Shown here: piece after piece, positions 1 through 8,204 of the stretch | Position numbering within the stretch: the first letter of the stretch is position 1 | Layout: the number at the start of each line of letters is the position of its first letter | Assembly: GCA_964474415.1 (NCBI GenBank) | Contig: CAYYSO010000027.1 | Span: 1 to 20,469 of the forward strand | Direction of reading: 5' to 3' | DNA from: Methylomarinum sp964474415 | Lineage (GTDB): Bacteria > Pseudomonadota > Gammaproteobacteria > Methylococcales > Methylomonadaceae | DNA length: 20,469 nucleotides | Program-made: the position numbers and the translations under genes | The notes under the pieces: generated by a model | Database searches by the model: none | Seen by the model: the letters and a program-made list of their open reading frames with translations, nothing else | What the model was told of the DNA's origin: nothing

Positions 1-259
1 CTTTTAAAGATTTACCAGCTTTAAATGAAGGAATTTTTGCTGCCTTAATAGTAATTTCTGCACCTGTTTGGGGATTACGGCCTTTTCTTTCTGCTCTTTC
101 TTTAACTGCGAAAGTACCGAAGCCAACCAAAGCGACCGAATCTCCATTACTTAACGCCTCAGTCACTGCTTCTAAAAAGCCATCTAAAGCACGACCCGCA
201 TCTGCTTTTGTTAATTCTGCTGAGTCAGCGATTGCATCAATAAGTTCCGATTTATTCAT
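1..259 (-). CDS. hupB: DNA-binding protein HU-beta (partial, C-terminal end missing)
   Basis: The reverse strand encodes a protein starting MNKSELIDAIADSAELTKAD and ending at the window edge after about 86 residues, so only about four residues of a typical 90-residue HU are missing. The GFGTF turn and the DNA-binding arm motif GRNPQTG are present, both characteristic of HU/IHF proteins. HU-beta is a small nucleoid-associated protein that binds and bends DNA as a dimer with little sequence preference. The ATG at 257-259 follows an AAGGGG Shine-Dalgarno element at a good distance. It lies downstream of lon on the same strand, as in many gammaproteobacteria, but has its own promoter. Identification is firm; HU-beta rather than HU-alpha rests mainly on the neighbouring lon. 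Confidence 0.95.
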   Translation of the reverse strand, partial: MNKSELIDAIADSAELTKADAGRALDGFLEAVTEALSNGDSVALVGFGTFAVKERAERKGRNPQTGAEITIKAAKIPSFKAGKSLK

Positions 260-509
260 TTATTTCCCCTTAGGATGTGAATTGTTAATTATGCTCAGAT
301 TTATAGCTGATATATACTCCAGCTTTTCTACATTCAAAGATATCCTTATATTATTTCGATGTCGTATTTTAAAAATACGCTATGGAAGTTCCTAATCAAG
401 ATAAATAATACGCTTGTTCCGTCTGGTACAAGGTATAAACATTTGAATTTTTTTGATACCAGCCGTTTCTAAAAAAACCGTATCCGGCCTCATATCAGAA
501 ACTGCGATA

Positions 510-539
510 TTTATATCAATTGCTGTTAGCCCATGTCAA
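510..539 (-). promoter_or_regulatory. Probable sigma-70 promoter of hupB with a long leader
   Basis: On the minus strand a perfect TTGACA (534-539) and a TATAAA (510-515) are separated by 18 bases. Transcription would start near 503, giving a leader of about 245 bases before the hupB ATG. The rest of 260-509 contains no gene. It holds a perfect 8+1+8 palindrome, CGTATTTT-A-AAAATACG (363-379), a short CCG-GATA-CGG hairpin followed by seven T on the minus strand, and weaker promoter-like pairs closer to the gene. E. coli hupB also has several promoters, so more than one start is likely. Confidence 0.5.
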
Positions 540-551
540 GCATAAAGAATT

Positions 552-588
552 CTGAAAGCCCCGACTTTTAAGGCTTTCAGGTTTTTTT
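552..588. terminator. Rho-independent terminator-like hairpin downstream of lon
   Basis: A 9-bp perfect stem, CTGAAAGCC (552-560) and GGCTTTCAG (572-580), is followed on the plus strand by seven T (582-588). On the minus strand, where lon is read, the stem is followed only by a weak AATTCTTTATG tract, so it would be a leaky terminator for lon. The better U-tract is on the plus strand, where no gene is visible upstream. It sits between the lon stop and the hupB promoter. Confidence 0.6.
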
Positions 589-614
589 ATCACATACTTC
601 GGAAAAAGCTTGCA

Positions 615-3041
615 TTAATGAGCTAAAACAGACAGGGACGATTGACTTTCTTCCGTTTTATTAGTCGCCTGTGGCGCCACTTCTTTATCGCGAGGCACTG
701 GCATATGCTGCAAGGCAATTTCCAATACCTCATCAATCCAGTGAACGGCTTTAATATCCAGATTCTGCTTTATATTATCAGGAATCTCCACCAAATCCTT
801 TTCATTTTCAGCAGGAATTAATACCGTGGTAATGCCGCCACGATGAGCTGCCAATAACTTTTCCTTTAGTCCGCCAATTGGCAAAACTTCACCCCTTAGA
901 GTAATTTCGCCCGTCATTGCCACATTGGCACGCACTGGAATCTTAGTTAATGCTGAAACAATAGCTGTACACATTCCTATACCAGCGCTTGGCCCGTCTT
1001 TTGGTGTTGCACCTTCTGGCACATGAATATGAAGATCATTTTCCTGAAATAATTTATCATCAATACCCAACACCTCGGTACGACTTCGAACTACTGTTAC
1101 CGCAGCTTCAATTGACTCCTTCATGACCTCACCCAGCTTACCTGTCGCCAGTTGTTTACCTTTACCCGGCATCACGGCTGCTTCAATGGTCAGTAACTCG
1201 CCCCCAACTTCTGTCCAGGCCAGTCCGGTAACCTGTCCAACCTGATCTTTATCTTCAGCAACGCCATAACTGAAACGTTTGACACCCAGATATTTCTCCA
1301 GGTTTTCTTCATTAATTGTTTCTTTGTCACAACTGTTCTTTAACAACAAATCCTTAACTACTTTCCGACAAACTTTGGAAATTTCACGTTCCAGACTTCT
1401 CACACCGGCTTCGCGGGTATAGTAACGAATCATATCCCTGACCGCCACTTCAGAAAATTCAATTTCAGACGATTTCAAGCCACTGTTCTTTATCTGTTTC
1501 GGGATTAAAAAACGCAGGGCAATATTAATTTTTTCATCTTCGGTATAGCCCGGCAAACGAATCACTTCCATCCTGTCCATCAGCGGCGCCGGTATATTCA
1601 TAGTATTGGCAGTCGCCACAAACATTACATCGGACAAATCAAAATCCACTTCCAGATAATGATCGGCAAATGTATGGTTCTGTTCCGGATCCAGTACTTC
1701 CAGCAATGCCGAAGCCGGGTCACCACGAAAATCGGCAGCCATTTTATCAATCTCATCAAGCAAAAACATCGGATTACGAGTCTTCACCTTGGCTAAACTT
1801 TGCAGTATCTTGCCCGGCATGGAGCCGATATAAGTCCGTCTATGCCCCCTGATTTCCGCTTCATCTCGAACACCGCCCAGTGCCATGCGTACATATTTGC
1901 GGTTAGTTGCGCGGGCAATCGATTGACCTAACGAGGTTTTCCCCACACCTGGCGGCCCTACCAGACACAAAATAGGTCCTTTAAGTTGTTTTACCCGTTG
2001 TTGCACAGCCAGGTATTCAAGGATTCGTTCCTTAACTTTTTCCAGACCATAATGTTCTGCCTCCAGCACCTCTTCAGCCACTTTCAGATCATGACGAACC
2101 TTGGTTTTCTTTTTCCACGGCACACCAACCATCCAGTCAATATAATTACGCACCACTGTTGCTTCTGCCGACATTGGCGACATCAATTTTAATTTATTCA
2201 ATTCGGCCTCAGCTTTGGCTTTGGCTTCTTTTGACATACCGGCCGCAGTAATTTTCTTTTCCAGCTCTTCAATTTCATTACTCGCTTCGTCCATTTCTCC
2301 CAGCTCTTTTTGAATCGCTTTCATCTGCTCATTCAGATAATATTCCCTCTGATTTTTCTCCATCTGTTTTTTCACCCGGCCACGGATTCTTTTTTCCATT
2401 TCAAGCAGATCTACCTCGCCTTCCATCAGAGTCATCAATGCTTCCAACCGTTGCACAATATCTGCGGTTTCCAGCATTTGCTGCTTTTCTTCAATCTTCA
2501 TGGACATATGTGCAGCAATGGTATCGGCCAGTCGTCCCAAATCATCAATACCAGCCAGAGAATTCAACACTTCCGGTGGAATTTTATTATTTAACTTGAC
2601 ATACTGATCAAACGAATTAATTGCCGTACGTTGCAATACCTCAGCTTCCTGCTCAGAAATACCCGTAACATCAACCACTTCTGAAACAGTGGCTGCCATA
2701 TAACCATCAACTTCCTGATATTGCAGCACTGAACAACGCTCACTGCCTTCAACTAATACCTTGACCGTTCCATCCGGTAATTTTAGCAGTTGCAAAATAT
2801 TCGCCAGTGTTCCGGATTTATATAAATCACTGTACTCAGGCTCATCCACATCTGCCCGTTTCTGTGCAACAAGTAAAATTTGTTTATCTTCCTTCATCGC
2901 TGCATCCAGTGCAACAATCGACTTTTCCCTACCTACAAACAAAGGAATTACCATGTGCGGATAAACCACGACATCTCGAAGCGGCAAGACTGGAACACAT
3001 TCGTCTTTTTGTTTTAAATCGGTCATTTCATTTGCGTCCAT
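615..3041 (-). CDS. lon: ATP-dependent protease Lon
   Basis: An 808-residue protein with the full LonA architecture; E. coli Lon is 784. Order: N-terminal substrate-binding domain opening with PVLPLRDVVVYPHMVIPLF, a coiled-coil segment around residues 200-290, an AAA+ module with Walker A GPPGVGKT (362-369) and Walker B FLLDEID (about 426-432), and a protease domain with the Ser-Lys dyad: Ser685 in PKDGPSAG and Lys728 in GGLKEKLLAA. Lon is a cytosolic hexamer that degrades misfolded and regulatory proteins. I chose ATG 3039-3041; a GTG directly upstream (3042-3044) and an internal ATG six codons in are alternatives, and no strong Shine-Dalgarno decides between them. The C-terminal tail is polar and a little longer than in E. 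coli. A heat-shock-like promoter lies just upstream. Confidence 0.97.
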   Translation of the reverse strand: MDANEMTDLKQKDECVPVLPLRDVVVYPHMVIPLFVGREKSIVALDAAMKEDKQILLVAQKRADVDEPEYSDLYKSGTLANILQLLKLPDGTVKVLVEGSERCSVLQYQEVDGYMAATVSEVVDVTGISEQEAEVLQRTAINSFDQYVKLNNKIPPEVLNSLAGIDDLGRLADTIAAHMSMKIEEKQQMLETADIVQRLEALMTLMEGEVDLLEMEKRIRGRVKKQMEKNQREYYLNEQMKAIQKELGEMDEASNEIEELEKKITAAGMSKEAKAKAEAELNKLKLMSPMSAEATVVRNYIDWMVGVPWKKKTKVRHDLKVAEEVLEAEHYGLEKVKERILEYLAVQQRVKQLKGPILCLVGPPGVGKTSLGQSIARATNRKYVRMALGGVRDEAEIRGHRRTYIGSMPGKILQSLAKVKTRNPMFLLDEIDKMAADFRGDPASALLEVLDPEQNHTFADHYLEVDFDLSDVMFVATANTMNIPAPLMDRMEVIRLPGYTEDEKINIALRFLIPKQIKNSGLKSSEIEFSEVAVRDMIRYYTREAGVRSLEREISKVCRKVVKDLLLKNSCDKETINEENLEKYLGVKRFSYGVAEDKDQVGQVTGLAWTEVGGELLTIEAAVMPGKGKQLATGKLGEVMKESIEAAVTVVRSRTEVLGIDDKLFQENDLHIHVPEGATPKDGPSAGIGMCTAIVSALTKIPVRANVAMTGEITLRGEVLPIGGLKEKLLAAHRGGITTVLIPAENEKDLVEIPDNIKQNLDIKAVHWIDEVLEIALQHMPVPRDKEVAPQATNKTEESQSSLSVLAH

Positions 3042-3077
3042 CACTGGAATCTAAAATATTAAGTAAGTAATTATTAT

Positions 3078-3105
3078 ATATAGGGACAAAAATACAAAAA
3101 ACAAG
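3078..3105 (-). promoter_or_regulatory. Possible sigma-32 (heat-shock) promoter of lon
   Basis: On the minus strand CTTGTTT (3099-3105), 13 bases, then CCCTATAT (3078-3085). The sigma-32 consensus is CTTGAAA, 11-16 bases, CCCCATnT, so the -10 matches at all but one defined position and the -35 keeps CTTG. lon is a classical sigma-32 target. An overlapping TATAAT could serve sigma-70, but I find no well-placed -35 for it. The promoter lies between the clpX terminator and the lon start, consistent with separate lon transcription. Confidence 0.45.
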
Positions 3106-3116
3106 AAAACCCAAGC

Positions 3117-3156
3117 AAAAAAAAGGGAGCTTTGCAAACGGCAAAGCTCCCTTTTT
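3117..3156. terminator. Strong bidirectional Rho-independent terminator between clpX and lon
   Basis: An 11-bp perfect stem, GGGAGCTTTGC (3125-3135) and GCAAAGCTCCC (3141-3151), with a 5-base loop, eight A on the left (3117-3124) and five T on the right. On the minus strand this gives a GC-rich hairpin followed by eight T, about 25 bases after the clpX stop. It should end the tig-clpP-clpX transcript and insulate the lon promoter just downstream. Confidence 0.9.
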
Positions 3157-3176
3157 AACTAAACTGAATACTTCTA

Positions 3177-4451
3177 TCAGGAATCAGAGGCCGCTATTTT
3201 TTGTTCAGTTTCGTACACAAAAATAGGATCAGATTCACCCATAATCACACTTTTGTCCAGAACAACTTTGGTAATATTGTCATTGGAAGGCAGTTCATAC
3301 ATGGTATCCAGTAACACATTTTCCACAATGGTCCGCAATCCTCTGGCGCCGGTTTTTCTTTCCATAGACTTACGCGCAATCGCTGACAACGAATCGTCCC
3401 TGAACTCCAGATCCGCCCCCTCCATTGCAAATAAATGCTGATATTGCTTGATCAGCGCATTTTTAGGTTCGGTCAAAATTTGTACCAATGCTTTTTCATC
3501 CAGTTCTTCAAGTGTTGCAACAACCGGCAAACGTCCCACAAATTCTGGAATTAATCCATATTTAATCAGGTCTTCAGCTTCCACTTCTGAAAAGACTTCA
3601 CCAACATTTTTGTTGTCATCCTTAGATTTGACTTCCGCAAAAAATCCAATGCCACCCTTCTCTGACCTGGCTTTAATGACCTTATCCAGACCAGCAAATG
3701 CCCCGCCAACGATAAACAATATATTGGCTGTATTAACCTGCAAAAATTCCTGTTGCGGATGCTTGCGACCACCTTGCGGCGGCACTGAAGCAACAGTGCC
3801 CTCTATCAGTTTCAACAATGCCTGCTGCACACCTTCACCAGACACATCGCGAGTAATCGAGGGGTTATCTGATTTTCTGGTAATTTTATCGATCTCATCG
3901 ATATAAACGATACCGGTTTCTGCCTTTTCGACATCATAATCACATTTTTGCAGAATTTTCTGAATAATATTTTCGACATCCTCGCCCACATAACCCGCTT
4001 CAGTCAATGTGGTTGCATCGGCAATGGTAAAGGGAACATCCAGTAACCTGGCCAGTGTTTCCGCCAATAATGTTTTCCCTGAACCTGTCGGGCCAATCAA
4101 CAAAATATTACTTTTCGCCAATTCGACATCATCTTTTTTACTGTTACTGCGTAGGCGTTTATAGTGATTATAAACAGCTACCGCAAGAATCTTTTTCGCA
4201 CTTTCCTGACCAATAACATAATTATCCAGCTCTGCCTTGATTTCTTTCGGCTTTGGCAACTGTCCATTTCCTGAGACTGAATCGTCTTCTGCTAATTCAT
4301 CTCTTATGATGTCATTGCATAGCTCCACACATTCATCACATACATAAACTGATGGTCCGGCAATAAGCTTTCTAACCTCATCCTGACTTTTACCACAAAA
4401 AGAACAGTAAAGTAGTCTCTCCTCATCTTTGCCTTTGTTGCCTTTACTCAT
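3177..4451 (-). CDS. clpX: ATP-dependent Clp protease ATP-binding subunit ClpX
   Basis: 424 residues, the usual ClpX length. An N-terminal C4 zinc-binding domain (Cys16, Cys19, Cys38, Cys41) is followed by an AAA+ domain with Walker A GPTGSGKT (120-127), pore loop GYVG (153-156) and Walker B IVYIDEID (181-188). The RKH loop (RKHPQQ, 229-234) and the IGF motif (268-270) that docks onto ClpP are both present, so the protein should partner the ClpP encoded upstream. ClpX is a hexameric unfoldase that recognises tagged and specific native substrates and feeds them into ClpP. The ATG at 4449-4451 has GGGAG about seven bases upstream. The gene lies 375 bases after clpP and just before a strong terminator. 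No key residue is missing. Confidence 0.97.
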   Translation of the reverse strand: MSKGNKGKDEERLLYCSFCGKSQDEVRKLIAGPSVYVCDECVELCNDIIRDELAEDDSVSGNGQLPKPKEIKAELDNYVIGQESAKKILAVAVYNHYKRLRSNSKKDDVELAKSNILLIGPTGSGKTLLAETLARLLDVPFTIADATTLTEAGYVGEDVENIIQKILQKCDYDVEKAETGIVYIDEIDKITRKSDNPSITRDVSGEGVQQALLKLIEGTVASVPPQGGRKHPQQEFLQVNTANILFIVGGAFAGLDKVIKARSEKGGIGFFAEVKSKDDNKNVGEVFSEVEAEDLIKYGLIPEFVGRLPVVATLEELDEKALVQILTEPKNALIKQYQHLFAMEGADLEFRDDSLSAIARKSMERKTGARGLRTIVENVLLDTMYELPSNDNITKVVLDKSVIMGESDPIFVYETEQKIAASDS

Positions 4452-4522
4452 TGAGCATCTCCCACTAACATCTAAACCGATGCATTAAATTTCAAACTGA
4501 ACTACAGAATAGATTGAAATAC

Positions 4523-4545
4523 AAAAAAAATCCAATCACAATTGG
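4523..4545 (-). terminator. Weak terminator or attenuator between clpP and clpX
   Basis: On the minus strand CCAAT-TGTG-ATTGG forms a 5-bp hairpin (4532-4545), followed by A and eight T (4523-4530). After one mismatch two more A-T pairs can extend the stem. The U-tract is ideal but the stem is short, so partial termination is more likely than complete termination. It lies about 70 bases upstream of the clpX start and could lower clpX relative to clpP, or end the clpP transcript. Confidence 0.45.
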
Positions 4546-4826
4546 TTTAAGGCGATTATTAAAAAGAATTTACCCGTTTGCGCTGGATTTTTGTTTGCCT
4601 TCAACGACTACATGGATACAAGGGACTAAGGCAATGCACCAGGCACGAAACTTTCCCCCGTTCCACTCAAACTCCGTCACCTACTTCCTATCAGGCAATG
4701 CAGGCAAATATATTGCTCTTGCAATCTGCATGGCTGACATCCCTGCAGCCCAGAGCAGTGTAGCTATGTGCCGCAAGAAGACAAACAAAAAACAATTAGG
4801 ATGGCAAATTCTTTAACAGAAATCGC
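4546..4826. other. Long clpP-clpX intercistronic spacer with no convincing gene
   Basis: The full gap between the clpP stop and the clpX start is 375 bases, long for genes that are often cotranscribed. A plus-strand reading frame spans most of it, but it matches no family I recognise and is antisense to the operon. I see a repeated 9-mer GGCAATGCA (near 4632 and 4696), a small TTGC-AAGA-GCAA hairpin, and an approximate inverted pair, AGGCGATT near 4550 and AATCGCCT near 4821, at the two edges. No clear function can be assigned. Confidence 0.4.
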
Positions 4827-5459
4827 CTAAGATAAACGACTGACTAAAACCTGATCAATCAAACCATATTTGGCTGCATCTTCAGCGCCAAGAAAATTAT
4901 CTCTATCTGTATCTTGCTGAATTTTTTTCAGACTCTGACCAGTATGATGAGCCAAAATTTTATTTAGTTTTTCTCTGATTGATAGAATTTCACGGGCATG
5001 AATATCAATATCCGAAGCCTGTCCCTGAAACCCGCCCAATGGTTGATGAATCATAACTCTTGAATGGGGCAGACAATATCGTTTATCGGCAGCGCCACCA
5101 GCCAATAACAATGCTCCCATACTGGCGGCCTGTCCAATACACATAGTACTGACATCCGACTTGATAAACTGCATGGTATCGTAAATGGCCATACCGGCCG
5201 TTACCGATCCACCGGGAGAATTGATATAAAGGTGTATATCCTTGTCCGGATTTTCCGACTCCAGAAACAATAACTGGGCCACAACCAGATTGGCCATATA
5301 ATCTTCAACCTGACCAACCAAAAAAATAACTCGCTCTTTTAAAAGTCTTGAATAAATATCAAAAGACCGTTCTCCGCGAGCAGTCTGTTCGATAACCATG
5401 GGTACCAGTCCACCGGCCGCTTGTGGCATCATGATCTTATCATTTTGTTTATCAAACAT
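4827..5459 (-). CDS. clpP: ATP-dependent Clp protease proteolytic subunit ClpP
   Basis: 210 residues, normal length for ClpP with a short N-terminal propeptide. The catalytic triad is Ser113 in GQAASMGA, His138 in SRVMIHQP and Asp187 in DTDRDNF, with the same Ser-Asp spacing as in E. coli. The INSPGGSVTAGMAIYDTM segment (80-97) is the oxyanion and substrate-binding region. ClpP forms a tetradecameric barrel that degrades substrates delivered by ClpX or ClpA. The ATG at 5457-5459 follows AAGGG at a slightly long distance. The gene starts 21 bases after the tig stop on the same strand, so tig and clpP are probably cotranscribed. Mature processing is presumably near residues 14-17 by family analogy; this cannot be confirmed here. 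Confidence 0.97.
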   Translation of the reverse strand: MFDKQNDKIMMPQAAGGLVPMVIEQTARGERSFDIYSRLLKERVIFLVGQVEDYMANLVVAQLLFLESENPDKDIHLYINSPGGSVTAGMAIYDTMQFIKSDVSTMCIGQAASMGALLLAGGAADKRYCLPHSRVMIHQPLGGFQGQASDIDIHAREILSIREKLNKILAHHTGQSLKKIQQDTDRDNFLGAEDAAKYGLIDQVLVSRLS

Positions 5460-5480
5460 TTGTTGTGACCCTTATGTTAA

Positions 5481-6779
5481 TCATTGCTGTTTTTCCATGA
5501 CCTCATCGAAACTGACAGTTTCATCTGTTATTTTCGCCTGACCAACAATCCATTCGACAGTTTGATCTTCCAAAACCATTTGCTGAACTTCTTGCAATCG
5601 CTTTTCATCTGCATAATACCAGTTAATCACATCCTCCGGTTGATCATAGCTGTTTGCCATGGTTTCAATCGCTGACCGCACTTTATCTGCATCCACCTTG
5701 ATTTCCTTTTCCTTGATAATTTCACCCAGAATCAAACCTAATGTCACTCTACGTTTAGCCTGTTCTTCAAAAATATCGCGGGGAAGATCCAGATCTTCCA
5801 GTTTCATATTCTGCTTTTTAGCATTTTCCGCATATGGTTTCATCATCTCCTTGATTTCCTGATCAACCAGAGCATTTGGTGTTGAAATTTTAATATTTTC
5901 GTATATTGCATCCATCACTGATTTTTTCAGCCTGTCTTTTAGCGCCTGTGCTAATTCACGCTCCATATTGACTTTTATATCCGCACGAAAGGCATCCATT
6001 TCGCCATTACCAATACCGTAACCCTTAATAAAATCGACATCCACTTCCGGCAACACCGATTCTTCAACTTTTACTATTTCGACTTCAAACTGCGCCGATT
6101 TTCCAGCCAGTTTTTCATTACCGTATTGTTCCGGGAAAGTAACATCAAAATTTTTGCTCAAACCCGCTTCAAGCCCCACCAATTCATCCTCAAACCCCGG
6201 AATCATTTGTTTTTTTCCAATTTCGACCTGAAAATTTTCCGTTTTACCGTTAGTAAAGTTTTCACCTTCACAGTCACCGGAAAAATGTATAGTCACTCGA
6301 TCGCCTTCCTGAGATGCACGTTCAACTGATCTCCAGTCTTTCTTTTGCTCTCTCAATTTGTTGATCATATTTTCCAGATCATCTTCCACTACCGTCGCAG
6401 TTGAACGGATAATTTCCAATTGCTCCATGCCTTGCAAAGAAATTTCCGGATACACTTCAAACTCTGCGATGTATTCCAGACCCTCTTTATTATCAGTTGG
6501 ATGAATATGAGGCTGACCAGCCGGCACCAGTTCCTTCTCTTGCAATGCCTCAAAGTAAGTCGATTGAATCAGATCACCTGAAACTTCTCCGCGTACACGA
6601 TCACCAAACTGTTTTTTGACTACACTGAGCGGCACTTTGCCTGGACGAAAACCATCAAGTTTAATTTCACGAGCCAATGACTTGAACCGCGTTTCCATTT
6701 TTTCCTGAACCACTTCTTCAGGTACGCTAACAGTCATTTTTCGGACTAACTCTGATGTCTTTTCGACAGAAACTTGCAT
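5481..6779 (-). CDS. tig: Trigger factor (ribosome-associated chaperone and peptidyl-prolyl isomerase)
   Basis: 432 residues, the same length as E. coli trigger factor. The N-terminal ribosome-docking loop reads GFRPGKVP (43-50), the counterpart of the GFRxGKVP signature. The central FKBP-type isomerase domain covers roughly residues 150-245 and includes DRVTIHFSG and IPGFEDELVG. The C-terminal helical arms follow. It binds near the ribosome exit tunnel and shields nascent chains. The ATG at 6777-6779 is preceded by GAGGTAA, a clear Shine-Dalgarno element. It is followed by clpP after 21 bases, and tRNA-Leu lies about 105 bases upstream on the same strand. I found no clear separate promoter in that gap, so part of tig expression may come from tRNA readthrough. 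Confidence 0.97.
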   Translation of the reverse strand: MQVSVEKTSELVRKMTVSVPEEVVQEKMETRFKSLAREIKLDGFRPGKVPLSVVKKQFGDRVRGEVSGDLIQSTYFEALQEKELVPAGQPHIHPTDNKEGLEYIAEFEVYPEISLQGMEQLEIIRSTATVVEDDLENMINKLREQKKDWRSVERASQEGDRVTIHFSGDCEGENFTNGKTENFQVEIGKKQMIPGFEDELVGLEAGLSKNFDVTFPEQYGNEKLAGKSAQFEVEIVKVEESVLPEVDVDFIKGYGIGNGEMDAFRADIKVNMERELAQALKDRLKKSVMDAIYENIKISTPNALVDQEIKEMMKPYAENAKKQNMKLEDLDLPRDIFEEQAKRRVTLGLILGEIIKEKEIKVDADKVRSAIETMANSYDQPEDVINWYYADEKRLQEVQQMVLEDQTVEWIVGQAKITDETVSFDEVMEKQQ

Positions 6780-6884
6780 TACTTTACCTCAAACAATTAA
6801 AAAATTCGTTTTTTTTGGATACCGGCAATCGGCTTATGAAGCTGGGGAATTAACGGTGACCATCGTTAACTAAATAAAGAAGAA

Positions 6885-6969
6885 TGGTGCGAGCGGAGAG
6901 ACTCGAACTCTCACGGGCTACCCCACTGGAACCTAAATCCAGCGCGTCTACCAGTTCCGCCACGCTCGC
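6885..6969 (-). tRNA. tRNA-Leu (anticodon UAG), CCA end encoded
   Basis: The reverse strand folds as an 85-nt class II tRNA. The acceptor GCGAGCG pairs with CGCTCGC, followed by discriminator A and genomic CCA (6885-6887). The anticodon stem CTGGA/TCCAG encloses loop TTTAGGT with anticodon TAG, which reads CUN leucine codons. The long variable arm (GGGGTAGCCC region) and the T-loop GTTCGAGTC are typical of tRNA-Leu. The location upstream of tig is seen in other gammaproteobacteria. Confidence 0.97.
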
Positions 6970-6987
6970 AATTTTAAACAGCTGGCT

Positions 6988-7016
6988 ATTATAATCGTCA
7001 ATTTCTGCAAAAACAA
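6988..7016 (-). promoter_or_regulatory. Promoter of tRNA-Leu
   Basis: On the minus strand TTGTTT (7011-7016) and a perfect TATAAT (6988-6993) are separated by 17 bases. Transcription would begin about 11 bases before the mature tRNA 5' end at 6969, a normal tRNA leader. Confidence 0.7.
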
Positions 7017-7255
7017 CTTAATATTTTGCAACAATTCCCCGGCTTTATTAATGGGAATATTGAATTACCAGGCATAAAACAACATAAAGAGGACTTTCTC
7101 AATAATTCAGGACAAATGAGAACAAATAAGATGTAATCAATAAAAACCATACTGGAACAATCTCCTAACTAGAATACCTGGCTTTCACGACTTCTTTGTT
7201 ACTTATACATTACCCCCTAATAAATTAATAACCTAGGCTATTAACACTAAATACA
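7017..7255. other. Intergenic DNA between divergent tRNA-Leu and nadK promoters
   Basis: AT-rich DNA between the two divergent promoters. I see no coding frame with family resemblance, no strong hairpin with a T-run and no recognised operator. The LexA-type pattern CTGT-N8-ACAG that might be expected near an SOS gene such as recN was not found here. Confidence 0.5.
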
Positions 7256-7284
7256 CTGAATAGATACCCTATTTTTTGTATAAT
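7256..7284 (+). promoter_or_regulatory. Promoter of nadK-recN
   Basis: A perfect TATAAT (7279-7284) lies 17 bases after CTGAAT (7256-7261), a weak -35. Transcription would start near 7291, about 24 bases before the ATG at 7315. This placement rules against the upstream TTG at 7276 as the nadK start, because that codon overlaps the -10 region and would not be transcribed. Confidence 0.6.
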
Positions 7285-7314
7285 TCAGACTTATATAATT
7301 TTCCAAAACAAGCA

Positions 7315-8202
7315 ATGCAACAATCTCCTTTTAAAACCATTGGCATTATCGGCAAACCCAGCGACCCCAGCATTGCAAACACTTTGAATACGCTTTACCA
7401 GTTTCTTAACCACAGAAACTTTTCTATTGTTATTGACCAGCAAAGCGCCGCTTTTATTACCCGGAAAAACATTACTACATGCACTATAGAGAGTTTGGGA
7501 CAACATTCCGACATAGTTATCGCAGTAGGAGGTGACGGTACATTTTTATCTGCAGCGCGCGCTATTGTTAGTGACGGAATTCCATTGGTTGGCGTCAACC
7601 TGGGCCGACTGGGTTTTCTGGTAGATATTTCGCCTGAACAATTATCTTATAAGCTGGATAAAATCCTGGCAGGACACTACAGACAAGAATATCGTTCATT
7701 ATTACGCGCCAAAATTATTCGCGATAACCAGATAATTCACGAACAAACTGCTTTCAATGAAGTCGTTGTGCATCGCTGGGTTACCCCCAGCATGATCGAA
7801 ATTATTACGTCAATAAATGGTGTCTACCTGAATACGCAACGATCTGATGGTTTAATCATTTCCACACCTACCGGCTCAACAGCGTATTCTCTGTCAGCAG
7901 GCGGTCCCATTATTCACCCTTCCTTAAAAGCCCTGGTGCTAGTGCCACTGAACCCGCACACCCTGTCCAACCGCCCTGTGGTTATTGATGATAATTCGGA
8001 AATTGAAATCTGCTTTAGTCAAACCAAACAAATCAATGCCCTGGTAACTTGCGACCACCTGGAAATCCCGGAGGTGTTAATCAGCGATAAAATTTTGATC
8101 AAAAAAGAAGCAAAACCCATTAAAATTTTGCACCCAGAGGATCATGATTTTTTTCATACCCTAAGAGAGAAACTCAACTGGAGCAGTGGCTACCATATTT
8201 AA
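7315..8202 (+). CDS. nadK: NAD kinase
   Basis: 295 residues from ATG 7315; E. coli NadK is 292. It phosphorylates NAD to NADP using ATP in the cytosol. Diagnostic motifs are GGDGTFL (72-78), NLGRLGFLVD (95-104), the DGLIISTPTGSTAYSLSAGG segment, and NPHTLSNRPVVI towards the C-terminus. The start aligns with the family as MQQSPFKTIGIIGKPSDP, matching the beginning of E. coli NadK. The upstream TTG at 7276 in the same frame adds 13 unrelated residues and overlaps the promoter, so I reject it. The Shine-Dalgarno element is poor. recN begins two bases after the stop, so the two genes form an operon and are probably translationally coupled. Confidence 0.95.
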   Translation: MQQSPFKTIGIIGKPSDPSIANTLNTLYQFLNHRNFSIVIDQQSAAFITRKNITTCTIESLGQHSDIVIAVGGDGTFLSAARAIVSDGIPLVGVNLGRLGFLVDISPEQLSYKLDKILAGHYRQEYRSLLRAKIIRDNQIIHEQTAFNEVVVHRWVTPSMIEIITSINGVYLNTQRSDGLIISTPTGSTAYSLSAGGPIIHPSLKALVLVPLNPHTLSNRPVVIDDNSEIEICFSQTKQINALVTCDHLEIPEVLISDKILIKKEAKPIKILHPEDHDFFHTLREKLNWSSGYHI

Positions 8203-8204
8203 CT

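Noticed and set aside
3448..3906. 152-codon frame antisense to clpX
   Set aside because: It lies wholly inside a well-supported conserved gene, and its low-complexity, Ser-rich content is typical of a shadow frame.
4514..4816. 100-codon plus-strand frame in the clpP-clpX spacer
   Set aside because: No family resemblance, no clear ribosome-binding site, and antisense to the operon. It looks like a chance open frame.
6848..6870. TTAACG/CGTTAA inverted repeat between tRNA-Leu and tig as a terminator
   Set aside because: The stem is only 6 bp with an 8-base loop and no T-run, so termination is not supported.
7276..7314. TTG-initiated N-terminal extension of nadK
   Set aside because: It overlaps an exact TATAAT promoter box, and the extra residues are absent from the family. 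The ATG at 7315 aligns with known NadK starts.
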